From: Caulobacter sp.
Lineage (GTDB): Bacteria; Pseudomonadota; Alphaproteobacteria; Caulobacterales; Caulobacteraceae
DNA: 44,975 nt
Assembly (NCBI GenBank): GCA_026225565.1
Contig: JAMFTA010000083.1
Span: 1 to 44,975, forward strand
Direction: 5' to 3'
The notes beneath the pieces were generated by a model, which was not told the DNA's origin, made no database searches, and saw only the letters and a list, made by a program, of their open reading frames with translations. A program made the translations under genes and the position numbers. Positions 1 through 7,496 of the stretch are shown here, piece after piece (position 1 is the first letter of the stretch; every line of letters begins with the position of its first letter).

Positions 1-643
1 GGTCTTCCTGATCGCTAACGCCTTAAAGATCGCATCCGGGGGCTGGGTGCCGCTTTTGATTGGCTTCAGCCTGTTCATGGTGATGTGGACCTGGGTGCGC
101 GGCTCGCAGATTCTGACGGAGAAGACCCGGCGCGAAGCTGTGCCTCTGGCCGATCTTACGGAAATGCTTCGCGCCCGCCCGCCCCACCGGGTTCCGGGAA
201 CGGCGATCTTCCTGACCTCCGACGTGGATATGGCGCCCGTCGCCTTGATGCATAACCTGAAGCACAACAAGGTGCTGCACGAGAAGAACCTGATCGCCAC
301 GGTCCGCATCGCGGAAACCCCGCGGGTGCCGGAATCTCAGCGCATCGAGATCACGCCGATCAACGACGTGTTCAAGAAGCTGGTGATCAACTACGGCTTC
401 ATGGAGCGGCCGAACCTGCCCAAGGCCATGGCGCTTTGCCGCAAGCAGGGAATCAAGTTCGACATCATGGCCACTTCCTTCTTCCTCGGTCGGCGGTCAG
501 TGGTGCCCGCCACCCAGACGGCCATGCCTATGTGGCAGGATAAACTCTACATCTACATGCTGAAGAACTCCGCCAATCCGACGGACTTCTTCCGGATTCC
601 GCCGGGCCGGGTGGTGGAGTTGGGCGCCCAGATCACCGTTTAA
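1..643 (+). CDS. kup: Kup-type potassium uptake transporter, C-terminal part (5' end outside window)
   Basis: The frame is open from base 2 with no start, so the gene begins before the window. About 213 residues remain of a family usually 620-660 long. The visible part starts in the last membrane segments (IASGGWVPLLIGFSLFMVMW, about residues 10-29 of the fragment). It continues into the cytoplasmic tail typical of KUP/HAK/KT transporters: the VPGTAIFLTSD stretch, then ALMHNLKHNKVLHE and the C-terminal block ending in FFRIPPGRVVELGAQ. By family knowledge it imports K+ across the inner membrane with the proton gradient. It ends 80 bp before the exopolysaccharide kinase gene on the same strand, and no terminator hairpin is obvious between them. 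Family assignment is firm; the ion specificity is inferred from homology. Confidence 0.93.
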   Translation, partial: VFLIANALKIASGGWVPLLIGFSLFMVMWTWVRGSQILTEKTRREAVPLADLTEMLRARPPHRVPGTAIFLTSDVDMAPVALMHNLKHNKVLHEKNLIATVRIAETPRVPESQRIEITPINDVFKKLVINYGFMERPNLPKAMALCRKQGIKFDIMATSFFLGRRSVVPATQTAMPMWQDKLYIYMLKNSANPTDFFRIPPGRVVELGAQITV

Positions 644-723
644 GGGTTGATTTCACAGGCTCGCCGTCCGTAAGGGACAAGCTTCATATCTTTCTATAGA
701 CGTAATCGTAAAAATAGCTCCCT

Positions 724-2961
724 TTGCGTGTGTCGTTGGGGAAGCCTGTGGACGCACGCCTTATCGAGTCTGACGTTGAGCCGCTACCGGATTGGCGCCA
801 GCAGGCAGCTTTGTTCCGCCGTTGGAGGAGTCTCTTTTCAAGGGTGATGCTGATCGTTTTCATCCCGTTGGCGATCGGGATCTTGGCCATTCCCCTTCGC
901 TATCGAGCGACGTCCGATGTGATGATCGATCCTCGGCGCGAGCGGGTCGTCGATGTGCAACAGGTGCTGGCCGATCTGCCGGCCGATACATCCGCGATCG
1001 ATACGGAGGTCGAGATTTTGAAGTCCCGCACTCTGGCGGAGCGGGTCGTGGACAGACTCGGACTGCAGGGGGATGCAGAGTTCAATCCAAAGATGACCTC
1101 TACTCGGCGCTGGAGGGACTTTTTTTCCAGCCCTTCCGCCCTCGGCGGCACGGATATCCGAAACCTGGTGGTTGCGCGCATTATGGCCCGCCTGAAGGTC
1201 GCGCGGGTTGGCTTTACCTACGTGATCGCCATTTCATTCACCGCGCGATCGCCGACCGAGGCGGCGTCGATCGCCAACGCGTTCACCTCCGCCTATTTGC
1301 AGCAGCAACTGGACGCGAAATTCCTGGCCACACACCGTGCATCCGATTGGCTCAACGCCAGACTGGGCGGGCTGAGAAACCAGGTCGAAAGCGCTGAGCA
1401 GGAGGTCGAGCGATATAAGAGCGATCACGGGCTGATGACCCTGAGCGATGCGGAAGGGGCCACCATCAATGAGCGTGAAATCTCCAATCTGGATGCTCAG
1501 CTCGCTGTAGCCAGGGGCGAGCGCGCTGAGGCCGAGGCCCGACTATCCGCCGCTGAAACTCAGATGGCCATGGGGGGGAAGGGCGATGATCTGGGCGAGG
1601 TGCTGAATTCGCCGGTCGTGCAGGAGCTGCGTAAGCAGAGAGCGGAATCGGCGCAAAATATCGCCCAATTGGAGGGTCGCTACGGACCGCTACATCCGGA
1701 GCTTCTGAAAGCGAAGCGTCAAAGGGCCGAAATCGACGATCAGATAAACCAGGAAATTTCACGCATCGTTTCAAATCTTAAGGTTCAGGTTGAGGTTGGA
1801 CGCAGCCGAAGCGCCGCTGTCGCATCGGCTCTTACGAACGCCAAGCGGGCGTTAAGCACCAGTAACGCCGCTTCGGTCGAGTTGAAGGAGCTTGAGCGGA
1901 ACCTTGAGTCGGTCCGAAGCCTCTACCAGTCCTATTTGGACCGTTTCAAACAGACCTCTGCTCAAGATGGGATGGCGCAATCGGACGCCCGCCTCGTCTC
2001 GCCCGCGAGGGCGCCTTTATCGCCAGCCTTCCCCAATAGACCGTTGTTGATGGGCATGGCCTTTTTAGGCGCTGCAATGACGGGCCTGCTCTCGATTTGG
2101 ATTGCTGAAGCGCGCGAAGACGGACTGTACGCTCCAAACGACCTTGAACGTAGATTGGGGCTCAACTGCCTGTCTATGGTTCCTTTGGCGGATCCGACAA
2201 AGGGACGCCGAAGGCATGGACCCGATGTCGCGCCCATCGACCAGATCGTTGAGGCGCCGTTCTCCGATTTCACAGAAGCCTTTCGAGCGATGAAGGCGGG
2301 GCTCTTCGCCGCCAAAACGGCCGTTCCCTATAGGCTTGCGGTCGTCTCAGCCCTGTCCGGGGAGGGAAAGTCCACAACCTGTATATGCCTTGGGAGGATC
2401 CTAGCGCGGGCCGGCACGCCAGTCGTCGTCGTCGACTGCGATCTGAGGCGGCGGACCATCAATCGGTTGCTGGCTGCGCCCGTTCGCGCGGGTCTGCTCG
2501 ATATTCTCTTGGGCGACGCCCAGGTCGACGACGCCTTAATTTCAGACGGCGCTACGGGTTTGCAGTTCTTGCCAATCGGCGATCAACTCTGCGCGCCCGA
2601 CGATATCCTAGCCTCGAAGGCGATGACCGATGTGTTGGAGGCTCTCAGCCAACGCTTCGCGGTCGTCATTCTCGACATGCCCCCACTGCTGTTGGTGGCT
2701 GAAACGCGGAGCCTGTTGCCAATATCGAACGGGGTGCTGTTCCTCGCGCGGTGGCGGAAGACTCCTGTTGCCGCTGCGAAAGCCGCTATTCGGATTTTGG
2801 AGAGTGCTGGGGCCTATCTTCCAGGCGCTGTTTTGACACAGGTGGACCCGCGCGACATGGGCCGGCGAGGCTATGGTTATCCGGGCGAATATTATCCGTT
2901 CTATCGCTCCAATAGCAGCATTTTTGCGCGACCGCGCCGCAACCGCCGGTCTCAGACTTGA
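724..2961 (+). CDS. Exopolysaccharide chain-length determinant / BY-kinase (Wzz-Wzc type)
   Basis: A polysaccharide co-polymerase fused to a bacterial tyrosine kinase, acting at the inner membrane to control export and length of exopolysaccharide. A first membrane segment lies near residues 40-60. A Wzz periplasmic domain follows, including a long coiled coil (about 190-400), then a second membrane segment near 440-460. The cytoplasmic kinase has Walker A SGEGKST (545-551), Walker A' VVVVDCD (567-573) and Walker B VVILD (647-651). The C terminus carries a tyrosine cluster (YGYPGEYYPFY, within the last 35 residues), the usual autophosphorylation site. The start is uncertain: TTG at 724 gives the longest frame, GTG at 730 is equally possible, and no strong ribosome site is seen. 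No other polysaccharide gene is present here, so the substrate is unknown. Confidence 0.9.
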   Translation: MRVSLGKPVDARLIESDVEPLPDWRQQAALFRRWRSLFSRVMLIVFIPLAIGILAIPLRYRATSDVMIDPRRERVVDVQQVLADLPADTSAIDTEVEILKSRTLAERVVDRLGLQGDAEFNPKMTSTRRWRDFFSSPSALGGTDIRNLVVARIMARLKVARVGFTYVIAISFTARSPTEAASIANAFTSAYLQQQLDAKFLATHRASDWLNARLGGLRNQVESAEQEVERYKSDHGLMTLSDAEGATINEREISNLDAQLAVARGERAEAEARLSAAETQMAMGGKGDDLGEVLNSPVVQELRKQRAESAQNIAQLEGRYGPLHPELLKAKRQRAEIDDQINQEISRIVSNLKVQVEVGRSRSAAVASALTNAKRALSTSNAASVELKELERNLESVRSLYQSYLDRFKQTSAQDGMAQSDARLVSPARAPLSPAFPNRPLLMGMAFLGAAMTGLLSIWIAEAREDGLYAPNDLERRLGLNCLSMVPLADPTKGRRRHGPDVAPIDQIVEAPFSDFTEAFRAMKAGLFAAKTAVPYRLAVVSALSGEGKSTTCICLGRILARAGTPVVVVDCDLRRRTINRLLAAPVRAGLLDILLGDAQVDDALISDGATGLQFLPIGDQLCAPDDILASKAMTDVLEALSQRFAVVILDMPPLLLVAETRSLLPISNGVLFLARWRKTPVAAAKAAIRILESAGAYLPGAVLTQVDPRDMGRRGYGYPGEYYPFYRSNSSIFARPRRNRRSQT

Positions 2962-4709
2962 TGGTCGAAATGGCGTCGTGTCGTCGATAGCTGAAAGGGC
3001 GGCGGCGGGTCGGTCTTCGGTGGTTCTGGCGGCGGAAAGATAAGACGAACGACGGCGCCCCCTCCCTCGGTCAGGGTAAACTCCATGCGCCCACGCAGTT
3101 GTCGCGCGAAGGCGCTCATCAGCGTGCGCCCAACGCCTTCATTCCCTTGGTCCCCAGTCGCACGTTTGCCATTGTCGGATATTTCCAAGGTGATTTGGTC
3201 CGCCGTGACTTCGAAGTTGACCTTGATGAGGCCCTCTCCCTCGACAAATCCATGCTTGCGGGCGTTTGCGATGCCTTCAACGGCAAACAGAGCCAGTGGA
3301 GCGAGCTTGTCGGGGTCGATATCGAGATCGTCAGCGGAGAGTTCGGTCCGTATAGGGGACGGCCTTGCCCCATCGCCGGCGCAAATTTGCCCGATCAACT
3401 CTTCAAGAAATTGCCGTACATCCACGCGCCGCAGATCGGGGCTTTGGTAGAGGGCCCGATAGATCAGAGCGAGGGCGGTGATACGTTGCCGAGTATCGGA
3501 CATCGCTTCGCGAGCCGCGGGATCGGTTAGAACGCGCTGCTGCATGTTCAAGAGCGAGGTGATGATCTGTAGGTTGTTCTTCACCCGATGGTGAATCTCC
3601 CGCATGAGCGTGTCTTTGTGCTCGATGGATTCGCGAAGGGAGAGATCGCGAGCAACGATGCCGTCCGCCATACTGTCCAGGGTTTGGGCCAAGGCGCGAA
3701 TTTCTCTGGGAGCGTTTTCAGCCTGCACGGGCCTGACCGAAAAGCGCCCCTTGGCGTAGATCGACGCAATGCGATCGAGATAGGAAAGCCAGCGGATGAC
3801 CACGCGATCGGTCGCCACCCAAACGGCCACCCAGGCCGCGAGCCATCCGAGCAGCGGGAAGACGATATTGTAAATCGCGTTGAGCCGCGCCCAGGACAGG
3901 AACCGCGGCGCAGGGGCGGACAACATGACGAAAAGATCGTGGTCGACCAAGGGTGCGATCACCTGCACGCGCGAGGCTCCAAAGCCATCCTTGCCGGTGA
4001 AAAGATAGCCGTCAGACGTCGCCGCTTGGGCCGCCCAGCCCGGTTGGGGAGGGGCAAAGGCGCGGGCGTTTGTCGATGCGGCCATTCTTCCCTGGCCGTC
4101 GAGTAAGGCGACCTCCGTACTTTTGGACAGGGTAGGATCGGCCACGGCCGGCCGTAGACTGTCGATGGCCATCAGGCCCACGAGCACGCCGTCGAAGTCG
4201 GAGGCTTTATCGCCCGTGCGAATGGCCGTCAGAATAGCAGGTCGTTGGGCGTAAAAATCCGGAGCTGCAGCCGCGGCGACAAGAGGGGCGCCGCGGCGCA
4301 ATCGGGAAAACCATTCCGAATTTTGGATGTGTGGATTGGTCTGAAGGGGAATGGCGGCGCACTGAACCTTGCCCGCGGCGTTCAAGCGAATGAAGTTCTC
4401 ATAGCCGTGAAGATGGCCCACGAGGCTCGCGAGGCGCAGCGCGCAATCAGGCCCGACGGTCTGAGGCGCCAGCGTTTGCAAGACCGCCGCCGTCGCTTGC
4501 ATTTTTGCGCGGGTCGCCGTGACGCCCCGCTGGGCGGCCTCTATGAGGCTCTCGCGATGCACCTCTGCGTCGTGCGTATAGCCCAGGCCAGCTTGCAGGA
4601 CGCCAAGCATGAGCACGGGCGAAAGCGCCAAGGCCACCGCCAAACCAAGGCGAAAACGAATCGTGACCTGTTTGCTGGACCGTCTTCGGCTGAAAAGCGG
4701 TGGTCTCAC
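2952..4709 (-). CDS. phyK: PhyK-type sensor histidine kinase (HWE/HisKA_2) of the general stress response
   Basis: Membrane sensor kinase expected to phosphorylate PhyR. Domains: membrane segment near residues 20-40; an extracytoplasmic sensor of about 230 residues; a second membrane segment near 285-310; a HAMP-like linker; an H-box EIHHRVKNN with His373/His374 (HisKA_2 type); and an ATPase domain with an N-box (EGIANARKHGF) and G-box (GVGRTLMSAF). The start is set by coupling: GTG at 4709-4707 overlaps the TGA of the sigma gene as GTGA, and 53 further upstream codons in this frame only mirror the sigma gene. Length is 585 aa. The C terminus is proline-rich (PPPEPPKTDPPPP). It overlaps the end of the convergent exopolysaccharide kinase gene by 10 bp. 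The assignment as PhyK rests on its place beside ecfG, nepR and phyR; the signal sensed is unknown. Confidence 0.92.
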   Translation of the reverse strand: MRPPLFSRRRSSKQVTIRFRLGLAVALALSPVLMLGVLQAGLGYTHDAEVHRESLIEAAQRGVTATRAKMQATAAVLQTLAPQTVGPDCALRLASLVGHLHGYENFIRLNAAGKVQCAAIPLQTNPHIQNSEWFSRLRRGAPLVAAAAAPDFYAQRPAILTAIRTGDKASDFDGVLVGLMAIDSLRPAVADPTLSKSTEVALLDGQGRMAASTNARAFAPPQPGWAAQAATSDGYLFTGKDGFGASRVQVIAPLVDHDLFVMLSAPAPRFLSWARLNAIYNIVFPLLGWLAAWVAVWVATDRVVIRWLSYLDRIASIYAKGRFSVRPVQAENAPREIRALAQTLDSMADGIVARDLSLRESIEHKDTLMREIHHRVKNNLQIITSLLNMQQRVLTDPAAREAMSDTRQRITALALIYRALYQSPDLRRVDVRQFLEELIGQICAGDGARPSPIRTELSADDLDIDPDKLAPLALFAVEGIANARKHGFVEGEGLIKVNFEVTADQITLEISDNGKRATGDQGNEGVGRTLMSAFARQLRGRMEFTLTEGGGAVVRLIFPPPEPPKTDPPPPFQLSTTRRHFDHQV

Positions 4710-5299
4710 CGCGAGCCGCTCAGGCGCTCCGCGTCGGCGAGGATCGAGCGCATGGCGTCGCCCGCGGGGGATCCGTCGCGATCGTAGTCGCCCGCTTCGA
4801 GAACACCGGAAAGCGCTCGTCGGGCTCGGCTGACGCGGCTCTTCACCGTGCCGACCGCGCAACCGCAAATCTCGGCGGCCTCTTCGTAGGCAAAGCCGCC
4901 CGCGCCAACGAGTATCAGCGCCTCACGCTGTTCAGACGGCAGCATCTTCAACGCCTGCCGCATCTCATCCAGGGCGAGGGGAGAGGCGGGATCGTCGATG
5001 GCCACCAGGGTTCGCTCGGCAGCCTCTTGGTCCAGTTGGGTCTGGCGCCAAGATCGCCTCTTATCGGAGTAAAATTGGTTGCGCAGGATCATGAAGGTCC
5101 AAGCCTTCATGTTCGTACCCATTTGGAAACTGGACCGCGCGTCCCACGCCTTCATCATGGCGTCTTGGGCCAGATCGTCGGCCGTCGCCGCGTCGCCGCA
5201 TAAGGTTCGAGCGAAAGCCCGAAGATGGGGAATCAACCCTACCAAGTCCTTTTTAAACTGCTTTTCGGACGCTGGGTCCATCGCCGTGCGTTCGGTCAT
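4706..5299 (-). CDS. ecfG: EcfG-family sigma factor (general stress response sigma)
   Basis: ECF15-type sigma factor (SigT in Caulobacter) that directs RNA polymerase to GGAAC-N16-CGTT promoters. It has a sigma-2 region (about residues 20-85, including DDLAQDAMMKAWDARSSF and the conserved MKAWTFMILRNQFYS block) and a sigma-4 helix-turn-helix (about 110-165, LPSEQREALILVGAGGFAYE, then GTVKSRVSRARRAL). Length is 197 aa from ATG 5299, which overlaps the nepR stop as TGATG; a TTG one codon upstream is less likely. The stop overlaps the phyK start as GTGA. The nepR-ecfG-phyK chain is therefore translationally coupled, which should fix the anti-sigma/sigma/kinase ratio. By family knowledge NepR holds this sigma inactive until phosphorylated PhyR removes NepR. 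Confidence 0.96.
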   Translation of the reverse strand: MTERTAMDPASEKQFKKDLVGLIPHLRAFARTLCGDAATADDLAQDAMMKAWDARSSFQMGTNMKAWTFMILRNQFYSDKRRSWRQTQLDQEAAERTLVAIDDPASPLALDEMRQALKMLPSEQREALILVGAGGFAYEEAAEICGCAVGTVKSRVSRARRALSGVLEAGDYDRDGSPAGDAMRSILADAERLSGSR

Positions 5300-5508
5300 C
5301 AATCACGGTCGCCCGAATTGCCGCCCGCGCCGCCACGGTTATCCGCTTGGCGCAATATATCTAAAAAATCATCGGGCACCGGTTCGTTGACCACGTCATC
5401 GAACATCTGACGCAATTTCACGCCGATCGCCTGTTGTCTTAATCTGGCTTCTTCCACGTTTGGCTCACCCGGCTTTCGCCCTTCCTTTCGACCGGCCCGA
5501 TCTGTCAT
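5299..5508 (-). CDS. nepR: NepR anti-sigma factor
   Basis: A 69-residue protein that binds and inactivates EcfG and is itself bound by phosphorylated PhyR. The diagnostic core is IGVKLRQMFDDVVNEPVPDD followed by FLDILRQAD (about residues 29-58), holding the two helices that clamp the sigma factor. The N-terminal tail is charged and looks disordered (TDRAGRKEGRKPGEP), and the C terminus is short and Gly/Asp-rich; both are usual for NepR. The frame is open 65 codons further upstream, but that part would cross the promoter, so ATG 5508 is chosen. It is the first gene of the minus-strand operon and is preceded by its own EcfG-type promoter. Confidence 0.95.
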   Translation of the reverse strand: MTDRAGRKEGRKPGEPNVEEARLRQQAIGVKLRQMFDDVVNEPVPDDFLDILRQADNRGGAGGNSGDRD

Positions 5509-5557
5509 AGTGGAGCGCTCCACGTCATGAAGCCCAAGCGGCCCAATTCGGTAGCTG

Positions 5558-5582
5558 AACGTCGCGTGAACCACAGGGTTCC
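5558..5582 (-). promoter_or_regulatory. EcfG-dependent promoter of nepR-ecfG-phyK
   Basis: On the minus strand, GGAAC (5582-5578), a 16-bp spacer and CGTT (5561-5558) form a perfect EcfG consensus. The -10 ends about 50 bp before the nepR ATG. It implies positive autoregulation of the sigma operon, as known for this locus in other Alphaproteobacteria. Confidence 0.92.
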
Positions 5583-5622
5583 ACGACGATCGACATTCAT
5601 GACATAATACCGCCGTCGGCTG

Positions 5623-5647
5623 GGAACTTTGGCCGGCGGCCTGCGTT
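5623..5647 (+). promoter_or_regulatory. EcfG-dependent promoter of phyR
   Basis: GGAAC (5623-5627), a 16-bp spacer and CGTT (5644-5647) on the plus strand, about 105 bp before the phyR ATG at 5753. It is back to back with the nepR promoter, with 40 bp between the two -35 boxes. Confidence 0.92.
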
Positions 5648-5752
5648 GTTTCGCGTTGGGGAAGCGTCGAACACTCGCAGTCGCGGCGTCGTTTCGTCAC
5701 CACATATGCGGCGGCCTTGAGGTCGCGAGTTGCTGCACCGGAGTTTAGATCT

Positions 5753-6550
5753 ATGGGCTTGCTTGAACGTCTGGCGCCGCACCTTCCTTATGTCCGGCGC
5801 TATGCCCGCGCGTTGACGGGCAATCAGGCCGCCGGCGACGCCTACGTTCGCGCGTCTCTGGAAGCTCTGGCCGCTGGCGAGGCGTCGCTACCGCCTCAAT
5901 TGACGCCCCGTGTGGCGCTCTATCGCGTTTTCCATATGATTTGGGGAACCACCGGCGCCAAGCTGGAGGCTTCGTCTTTACAGGGTTTCGAGGGCGAAGA
6001 CGCCGCTCGTCGACTCTTAAGAATCCCGCCCCGTTCCCGGCAGGCTTTTCTGTTGACCGCCCTTGAGGGGTTCAACGCCTCAGAGGCGGGTCAGATTCTC
6101 GAGGCCAGTCCCGATGAGATCGAACGCCTGATCAAGACCGCCCAGACCGAGATCGACGCCGAACTCGCCACTCGGGTGCTGATCATTGAGGATGAGCCGG
6201 TCATCGCCTCCGACATCGAAGCCCTGGTGCGTGAACTGGGTCATGAAGTGTTGGACGTCGCGGCCACCCGCACCGAAGCCTTGGAAGCGGTGGGCCGGGC
6301 GACGCCGGGCCTGGTGCTCGCCGATATCCAGTTGGCCGACGGGTCCTCCGGGATCGATGCGGTCAAGGACATCCTCGGCCGTTTCGACGTGCCTGTGATC
6401 TTCATCACCGCCTTCCCCGAACGCCTTCTGACCGGCGAGCGGCCTGAACCGACCTTCCTGATCACCAAGCCGTTCCAACCGGAAACGGTGAAGGCTGCGA
6501 TTGGGCAGGCGCTATTTTTCCATCCCACCCGGGCTAAGGCCGCGGCTTAA
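5753..6550 (+). CDS. phyR: PhyR anti-anti-sigma response regulator
   Basis: Partner-switching regulator: an N-terminal sigma-like domain (residues 1-130, beginning MGLLERLAPHLPYVRRYARA) mimics EcfG and captures NepR once the C-terminal receiver is phosphorylated. The receiver (about 139-258) has the acidic pair EDEP, the phospho-acceptor Asp191 (LVLADIQLADG), a Thr in FITAF and Lys239 (ITKPF). The sigma-like part keeps a sigma-2-like and sigma-4-like layout but is not expected to bind DNA. Length is 265 aa from ATG 5753, matching the family; a TTG 12 codons upstream gives no extra homology. It is transcribed away from nepR-ecfG-phyK from its own EcfG promoter. Confidence 0.96.
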   Translation: MGLLERLAPHLPYVRRYARALTGNQAAGDAYVRASLEALAAGEASLPPQLTPRVALYRVFHMIWGTTGAKLEASSLQGFEGEDAARRLLRIPPRSRQAFLLTALEGFNASEAGQILEASPDEIERLIKTAQTEIDAELATRVLIIEDEPVIASDIEALVRELGHEVLDVAATRTEALEAVGRATPGLVLADIQLADGSSGIDAVKDILGRFDVPVIFITAFPERLLTGERPEPTFLITKPFQPETVKAAIGQALFFHPTRAKAAA

Positions 6551-6627
6551 GCCGCCGTTGAGACCCCCGGGCGGTCGCCGACGTTCGGGGAATTTGAGTG
6601 GATATAACTACCGTGGAGAACAAGGCC

Positions 6628-6987
6628 ATGACCGCCGCCATCGATCCAGCGATAAGCGACGCCAAACGCACTTTGGACGATGCAAAAAAGACTGTTGAGG
6701 ACGCCCGCAAGACGGTGAAAACCGGTCGGCGACAAGCGCCTGAAATCGTCCGCGAAACGAAGGAGGCGCTTAATTCCCGCGCCGACCAGGCGCGCGCGCA
6801 GGCGGGACAAGCCGCGGACTACGCCTCCGAGCAGCTCGAACAGGCTCGCCTGCTGGCGGCGGAGCAGTTGGATGCGGCGCGACTTTATCTTTCGGAGAAC
6901 ATGCAACAGCGGCCCCTCACCGCCACTTTCGCCGCTCTCGGCGTTGGTTTTGCACTTGGCGTCATCTTGTCTGGTCGGCGACGTTGA
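6628..6987 (+). CDS. DUF883/YqjD-like small membrane-anchored protein
   Basis: A 119-residue protein, mostly charged amphipathic helix with Ala/Lys/Glu-rich heptad-like repeats (DAKRTLDDAKKTVEDARKTV, about residues 9-28). It ends in one membrane segment and a basic tail (RPLTATFAALGVGFALGVIL, then SGRRR). That end matches the C-terminal anchor of the ElaB/YqjD family, which in E. coli is stress-induced and membrane-bound. ATG 6628 is chosen because GGAG lies 10 bp upstream; GTG codons at 6598 and 6613 are alternatives. It follows phyR by 77 bp, and its stop overlaps the next start as TTGA. I see no EcfG promoter of its own; read-through from phyR is plausible. The molecular function is unknown. 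Confidence 0.8.
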   Translation: MTAAIDPAISDAKRTLDDAKKTVEDARKTVKTGRRQAPEIVRETKEALNSRADQARAQAGQAADYASEQLEQARLLAAEQLDAARLYLSENMQQRPLTATFAALGVGFALGVILSGRRR

Positions 6988-7394
6988 TCGTTCAGCGTAT
7001 CGTTTTCGCAGTTGCCGCGCTCGCGGCGCTCGGGGCGGCGGCGGCGATCGCCGTCTTCGCCATGGCCTTCGCGCTTTACGCGCTTCTTCGCGATGTCTTG
7101 ACGCCAGCGGGTGCGGCGGCGGCAGTCGCCTTGGCGGCCGCTGTTTTCGCGGCTTTGACGGCGTTGATCGTCGGCCGAAGGGCCAAGGGCCTTCGTTTGA
7201 AGCGGCCTATTCCCTTGAGCGAGCAGCGTTCGTCCGAAGGACTGCTCGACCGTGTCGTTGCGATCGCACGGGAGCGTCCCTTCATTGCAGCGGGGGCGGC
7301 GACAGCGGCTGGCCTGCTCGCCTTGGCCAATCCAGCCTTGGTGACCGCGGTGATGAGGGCCTTCATAAATCCCACTCGGCCGCCCCGTCAGTAG
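6984..7394 (+). CDS. Holin-like / YqjE-type small integral membrane protein
   Basis: A 136-residue protein with two adjacent hydrophobic segments near residues 3-30 and 41-62 and a third near 101-120; a basic loop (GRRAKGLRLKRP, about 65-76) separates them. The layout resembles the phage-holin-III/YqjE family that travels with YqjD-like genes. The start TTG at 6984 overlaps the preceding TGA (TTGA), so the two are translationally coupled. The gene pair sits directly behind phyR, which suggests a stress-response envelope role; this is inferred from position only. Confidence 0.75.
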   Translation: MIVQRIVFAVAALAALGAAAAIAVFAMAFALYALLRDVLTPAGAAAAVALAAAVFAALTALIVGRRAKGLRLKRPIPLSEQRSSEGLLDRVVAIARERPFIAAGAATAAGLLALANPALVTAVMRAFINPTRPPRQ

Positions 7395-7496
7395 CCAACG
7401 TGATCGGCGTTTGCGCGCTCGATATTCGATGGGGGTGAGGACCGGCGCGCGTCTATCTGCTTAAAGGGGGCGTTCCTTGCGGCCGGAGACTCGCCT

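Noticed and set aside
6541-6627. EcfG promoter before the YqjD-like gene
   Set aside because: CGTT occurs at 6556 and 6582, but no GGAAC-like box stands 16-17 bp upstream.
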